Program-made: the position numbers and the translations under genes
Source: Terriglobales bacterium
GTDB lineage: Bacteria > Acidobacteriota > Terriglobia > Terriglobales > Acidobacteriaceae
Reading direction: 5' to 3'
Length of the DNA stretch: 56,517 nt
NCBI GenBank assembly: GCA_035487355.1
Contig: DATHMF010000053.1
Location: 1 to 56,517, forward strand
Shown: one piece after another, positions 53,168-56,517 of the stretch
Numbering within the stretch: position 1 is the stretch's first letter
Layout of the letters: every line of letters begins with the position of its first letter
The notes under the pieces: model-generated
What the model saw: only the letters and a program-made list of their open reading frames with translations
Databases searched by the model: none
Told to the model about the DNA's origin: nothing

Positions 53168-53770
53168 CTAGCCCAAACTGTAACGCTGTTCCTTCCAGGG
53201 ATCGCCGTACATGTGATATCCGTTTTGCTCCCAGAAGCCGGGGGCGTCGTGCTCCATGAACTCCAGTCCGCGGACCCACTTAACGGATTTCCAGGCATAC
53301 AGATGCGGCACGATCAGGCGCAGCGGATATCCATGCTCGGGCGTGAGCGGCTGGCCATCGTGATGCGTGGCCAACAAGACGTTGTCGTGTTGGAGATCGG
53401 CGAGAGGCACATTTGCAGTGAAGCCTTCTTCTGCGTGTATCATCACGAACTTTGCCGCAGGCTTGGGTTGGGTTAACTTTAGAATTTCGCCAAAAGCGAC
53501 TCCCTCCCAGGCATTCTCGAAGCGGCTCCAGCGAGTCACGCAATGGAAATCACTTGTAGTGTGAAGTCTGGCAAGGGCGTTGAATTCGCTCCAAGTAAAC
53601 CGCAAGGGCTTTTCAACCAAACCCCATACGCGAAAATCCCAAGTCGCAGGATCAAACTTGGGCACCGATCCGTAGTGCAGGACCGGCCACTTTAAAGTGA
53701 GCGCCTGGCCGGGAGGAAGTCTTCCCTCCTCTTGCATCTGGCGCTCGCGCTGCTTGCGTTCATCGAGCAT
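53168..53770 (-). CDS. Sulfite-oxidase-fold molybdopterin enzyme
   Basis: A 200-residue, leaderless oxidoreductase with the sulfite oxidase/YedY fold. Cys77 in FHCVTRWS is the molybdenum ligand. LTWSEF-like (FTWSEFNALAR), PLTPEHGYPLRLIVP and AWKSVKWVRGLEF are standard in this family. It lacks a signal peptide and dimerisation domain, as do the YuiH-type cytosolic members of about 200 residues. Physiological substrate unknown. It may be a lone gene. Confidence 0.9.
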   Translation of the reverse strand: MLDERKQRERQMQEEGRLPPGQALTLKWPVLHYGSVPKFDPATWDFRVWGLVEKPLRFTWSEFNALARLHTTSDFHCVTRWSRFENAWEGVAFGEILKLTQPKPAAKFVMIHAEEGFTANVPLADLQHDNVLLATHHDGQPLTPEHGYPLRLIVPHLYAWKSVKWVRGLEFMEHDAPGFWEQNGYHMYGDPWKEQRYSLG

Positions 53771-53830
53771 AGTACTCTGTAATTATAGAAGGGAATACGA
53801 AGGGAAATTCTTCCCGCAAACAAACCAATC

Positions 53831-54763
53831 CTAACGGATCATTGCGGCAAACAGATCTGAGTTCAGCAACGATTGAAATTGCTTCTCGTCGGTCTTGAAG
53901 TGGAATTTGAGCTGGTTACTGTCGGAATCGACGGTCATGTTTTCCAGCGCAGTCTTTTCCACGCCGGTGGCCTGCGTTCTTCTGAACGTCATGCCCACGC
54001 GCGCCAGAGTGGAGAGCGTTGCCGCGGTCATACTGTCAGCGGTGATCACATCCAGATCAAAATTCACTCCGCTGCCGAAGTTCATGACATAACGCGAGGA
54101 GCGCAGGCGTTTGCTGAGTGTCTGGTACTCAGCCAAGTTGGCAACATCGCCCATGGCCGAGTTCATCATGGTTTGCGTGCCCTTGGAGTCGAGCACACTC
54201 CAGACGGCGCCGGCATCCACCGCAGGCATAAGATCAAGAACTTCCGAGTTGGAGTTCAAGCTCTGGATATCGCCATCGCGAGCCGAGAGCCCTGACTTCA
54301 CTGCCGACGGATCACCAAAGAGCAAAGTGTTCTCATCCAGCAGTGACATGTTCATGCCGTTTCCCATGGGATACAGAAAAGCAGTATGGAATTTCGTAGG
54401 AGCAACTTTACGTACTTTTAAACGGGCGATGACTTTCTTGAGGGAGAATTGTCCCTGGGCCACGCCCACCATGCGAAGATCGCCCTTGTCGCGGAAGGCG
54501 GCAAAGGTCAGTTGATCAATATCGCGCTGCGGATCAATGCCTACGCCTTTCAGCGCGGTCTCGAATTGCTTCAAGTTGTCCGGCAAAACCCGGTCGTGCA
54601 GCTCAGTGGCAGTTTGGGAGTTGATGACCTGGCGGTAGTCCACGGAGATAATCTGCTGCACTTCAGAAGGAATCACGCTGCGTGCGGTACTTCCCAGAGC
54701 AGCCGCACCCGCTGAAACGGAAGCAGCCGCAAACAGTATGGCGACAAATAAGGTTCGATTCAT
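53831..54763 (-). CDS. Exported protein of unknown function
   Basis: A 310-residue protein with a signal peptide (NRTLFVAILFAAASVSAGA) and then two similar mixed alpha/beta halves with ISVDYRQVINSQTA, LLFGDPSAVKSGL and LDVITADSMTAATL; a C-terminal KFHFKTDEKQFQSLL segment closes it. I do not recognise the family beyond seeing it as a conserved type of acidobacterial secreted protein. The start may be the ATG at 54763 or a GTG at 54796, which has a better purine-rich site (GAGAGG) upstream. Confidence 0.7.
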   Translation of the reverse strand: MNRTLFVAILFAAASVSAGAAALGSTARSVIPSEVQQIISVDYRQVINSQTATELHDRVLPDNLKQFETALKGVGIDPQRDIDQLTFAAFRDKGDLRMVGVAQGQFSLKKVIARLKVRKVAPTKFHTAFLYPMGNGMNMSLLDENTLLFGDPSAVKSGLSARDGDIQSLNSNSEVLDLMPAVDAGAVWSVLDSKGTQTMMNSAMGDVANLAEYQTLSKRLRSSRYVMNFGSGVNFDLDVITADSMTAATLSTLARVGMTFRRTQATGVEKTALENMTVDSDSNQLKFHFKTDEKQFQSLLNSDLFAAMIR

Positions 54764-54946
54764 GATTGAAAGTGGCTTACCGAAATTGTATCTCACAACA
54801 ACCTCTCTGCGGGCTGGTTTCGCAACTCGTGCTATCTATTTTGACATGGATTCAGCCCTTACTTCACACAAATACCTTATATTCAACATGTATTTGGCTC
54901 ACTCATTTCGATGTGAAGGTGACGGTTTTGGTTGGATATTACGTAT

Positions 54947-56419
54947 CTAGCGAATTAAAGCCGCCGTTTTGGCCCGAACTTCACCGATAAACTGCTGATC
55001 GGTGAGAGATTCGAGGTTGATCTCCACGTTGGCCAGCGCACCTTCTACGGCCGCCTGGGCCAGAGCCGCACCGACCGTAAGATCGGAGGCCATCTTCGGA
55101 TTGGTAATCAGCTTGAGTGATTCCAGAATCCTCGCTACTTCACGGCTCTTCTCAGCAACCGCCAGCGGTACATTGGTAGCTCCTTTGAGAGCCAGACTGA
55201 CGGCAGCCTCGCCGTCTTTTGAATCTTTGGCAGCCTTGTAGGCTTGGACAACGGCTTTGTAAGATTCGGCGTCGGCCTCAATCGCGGTCTTGAGTTCTTC
55301 ACGAAGCTGGGCCAGACGGGCTACAGCCTCGCTAAGCTCACGCTCATACTGCAGATAATTTTTTTTGCCGCGTGACATGGAGGCAACCATGTGTCCGAGG
55401 GCTGCGGCCATGGCTCCAGCCATGGCCGAGGCGCTTCCCCCACCCGGGACAGCGGTGGGGGCGGCAAGCTGCTCGATAAACGGCTCCGCTCCAGCCCGCA
55501 AGCCCCCAACCGCCACTTTGCCGGACATGACCGCCGAGAGCCGGTTCTCCAGAATCAAAGATGAGTCGAAGTTCTCAATCTGCAAGAACCACTCTGCCGC
55601 ATCTTCCAGAGACTTCTTAGGAACCAGACCAACGATCTCGCTGCTGACGGGGGCGACTCCGTAGCGCGACGCTTCCCTTTTTACGAATTCGAAGACGCGG
55701 GCAATCGGCGTCTGCTCGAAATCGGTCAGGTTCATGGAAACTTGCGCCAGACCACGCACCAGGAAACCCGCACCCTTTACAAAACGCAGTCCGCCAGAAG
55801 AAAAACGTACCGCCTTGGCTACTTTCTTCGCGATCTCGACGTCAGGGGTGTTCAGAAAAACGTTGTAGGCAATCAAAAACCTTCGCGCTCCCACGACAGT
55901 TGCGCCTGCAGTAGGATGCAGTTGCGCCTCGCCGAAATCGGGGCGGCGCGCAGGGTTCGTGGCAATTTCATCGCGCAAGCCTTCGAACTGCCCGCGCCGG
56001 ATGTTTTCCAGATTTTGCCGCTCCGGGCTGGTTGCGGCGGCTTCGTAGAGATAAACCGGAATGCGAAAGCGCTTCCATATCTCCTCACCCACATAGCGGG
56101 AGATGGCAACGCAATCTTCAATGGTAACGCCTTCAATCGGGATAAACGGAATCACGTCGGCCGCTCCGAGACGAGGATGCGCGCCCTGATGCTGGGTCAG
56201 ATCAATTAGCTCGGCAGCTTTGCCCACGCCGCGAATGGCCGCTTCAGCAATGGCTTCGCGATTGCCGACCAGCGTAATCACACAGCGATTGTGGTCGGGA
56301 TCCATCTCGCGGTCGAGCAGATAGACACCCTCAACCTTCATGGCCTCGACGATGGCGTCAACTTTGGGTTTATCGCGTCCTTCGGAAAAATTGGGGACGC
56401 ACTCGACCAGCGTGGACAT
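54947..56419 (-). CDS. Fused glutamate formimidoyltransferase / formimino-THF cyclodeaminase
   Basis: A 490-residue fusion acting in histidine degradation. The N-terminal formiminotransferase part (about 1-290) has VECVPNFSEGR and the catalytic His in DLTQHQGAHPRLGA. The C-terminal cyclodeaminase part (about 315-490) has PTAVPGGGSASAMAGAMAAA and VALNAEINL-like ending. Eukaryotic FTCD is a similar fusion of about 540 residues. The ATG at 56419 gives MSTLVECVPNFSEG, the family start; the frame is open further upstream. No hutHUI gene is adjacent within the window. Confidence 0.93.
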   Translation of the reverse strand: MSTLVECVPNFSEGRDKPKVDAIVEAMKVEGVYLLDREMDPDHNRCVITLVGNREAIAEAAIRGVGKAAELIDLTQHQGAHPRLGAADVIPFIPIEGVTIEDCVAISRYVGEEIWKRFRIPVYLYEAAATSPERQNLENIRRGQFEGLRDEIATNPARRPDFGEAQLHPTAGATVVGARRFLIAYNVFLNTPDVEIAKKVAKAVRFSSGGLRFVKGAGFLVRGLAQVSMNLTDFEQTPIARVFEFVKREASRYGVAPVSSEIVGLVPKKSLEDAAEWFLQIENFDSSLILENRLSAVMSGKVAVGGLRAGAEPFIEQLAAPTAVPGGGSASAMAGAMAAALGHMVASMSRGKKNYLQYERELSEAVARLAQLREELKTAIEADAESYKAVVQAYKAAKDSKDGEAAVSLALKGATNVPLAVAEKSREVARILESLKLITNPKMASDLTVGAALAQAAVEGALANVEINLESLTDQQFIGEVRAKTAALIR

Positions 56420-56490
56420 ATTTGACAAGCATAGCGGGGAGCGAATCTGTGATGCAAGGAAGATGTGCGGAGACGTATATAGAAATGCAT

Positions 56491-56517
56491 GTAGAGACGC
56501 AGCCATGGCTGCGTCTC
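56491..56517. repeat. Palindromic element copy 3, variant, cut by window end
   Basis: GTAGAGACGCAGCC then AT, then GGCTGCGTCTC to the window edge. Same layout as 15982-16009 with a C replacing T at the arm position near the centre and a compensating G in the other arm, so the symmetry is kept. Confidence 0.75.

Overview
The window looks like chromosome of an acidobacterium, probably class Terriglobia (Acidobacteriaceae or Koribacter-like). This rests on Oar-type TonB-dependent receptors with an N-terminal carboxypeptidase-regulatory domain, many secreted proteins, a GH63/amylo-1,6-glucosidase pair, creatininase-family and Tat-exported proteins, and short palindromic and tandem intergenic repeats. 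I see no rRNA, tRNA, CRISPR array, integrase or insertion sequence.

Layout. 1-550: the tail of an off-window gene, then a mosaic of short repeats. 553-7293: a cupin gene and a leftward branched-chain amino-acid operon ilvD-ilvB-ilvN-ilvC with a LysR gene at its end; a perfect AT-rich palindrome lies upstream of ilvD. 7734-12735: a beta-helix GH141-like protein with two FN3 domains and a Tat-signal glycosidase-like protein. 12841-15849: glnB-glnD (PII nitrogen signalling) with a palindromic element between them. 16029-19697: a large Oar-like receptor. 19980-28903: a LysR regulator divergent from a PaaI thioesterase, a secreted creatininase-family protein, an APC permease, and overlapping glucosidase and glycogen-debranching genes.

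29019-39765 is a metal-homeostasis island. One leftward operon holds an RcnR-like sensor with the His3/Cys35/His60/His64 set of Ni/Co sensors, a P1B-type ATPase lacking the usual CPC motif, a one-helix membrane protein, a zinc-finger anti-sigma-like protein and a TonB receptor. A [2Fe-2S] thioredoxin-fold protein diverges from it across a CsoR/RcnR-type operator. A second leftward set holds a Cys/His small exported protein, a paralogous TonB receptor and a ZIP transporter. The left edge carries a CDF-type transporter gene with an apparent one-base frameshift and a decayed copy of the zinc-finger gene.

40073-46684 is the least familiar part. It encodes an 827-residue protein that joins a B12-binding radical-SAM enzyme to a membrane segment, a carboxypeptidase-like domain, a LysM-like segment and a TonB C-terminal domain. 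Three genes for exported proteins follow: a Cys-rich tandem-repeat protein, a coiled-coil protein and an OmpA lipoprotein with a discoidin-like domain. 47145-50678 is an OprB porin / Nramp-related / MgtC set that points to Mg2+ rather than Mn2+/Fe2+ transport. 50918-56419 holds a Tat amidase with a long hairpin-rich leader, a sulfite-oxidase-fold enzyme, an exported protein of unknown function and a fused formiminotransferase-cyclodeaminase.

Functions are read from motifs and remembered family patterns only; no database search was run.
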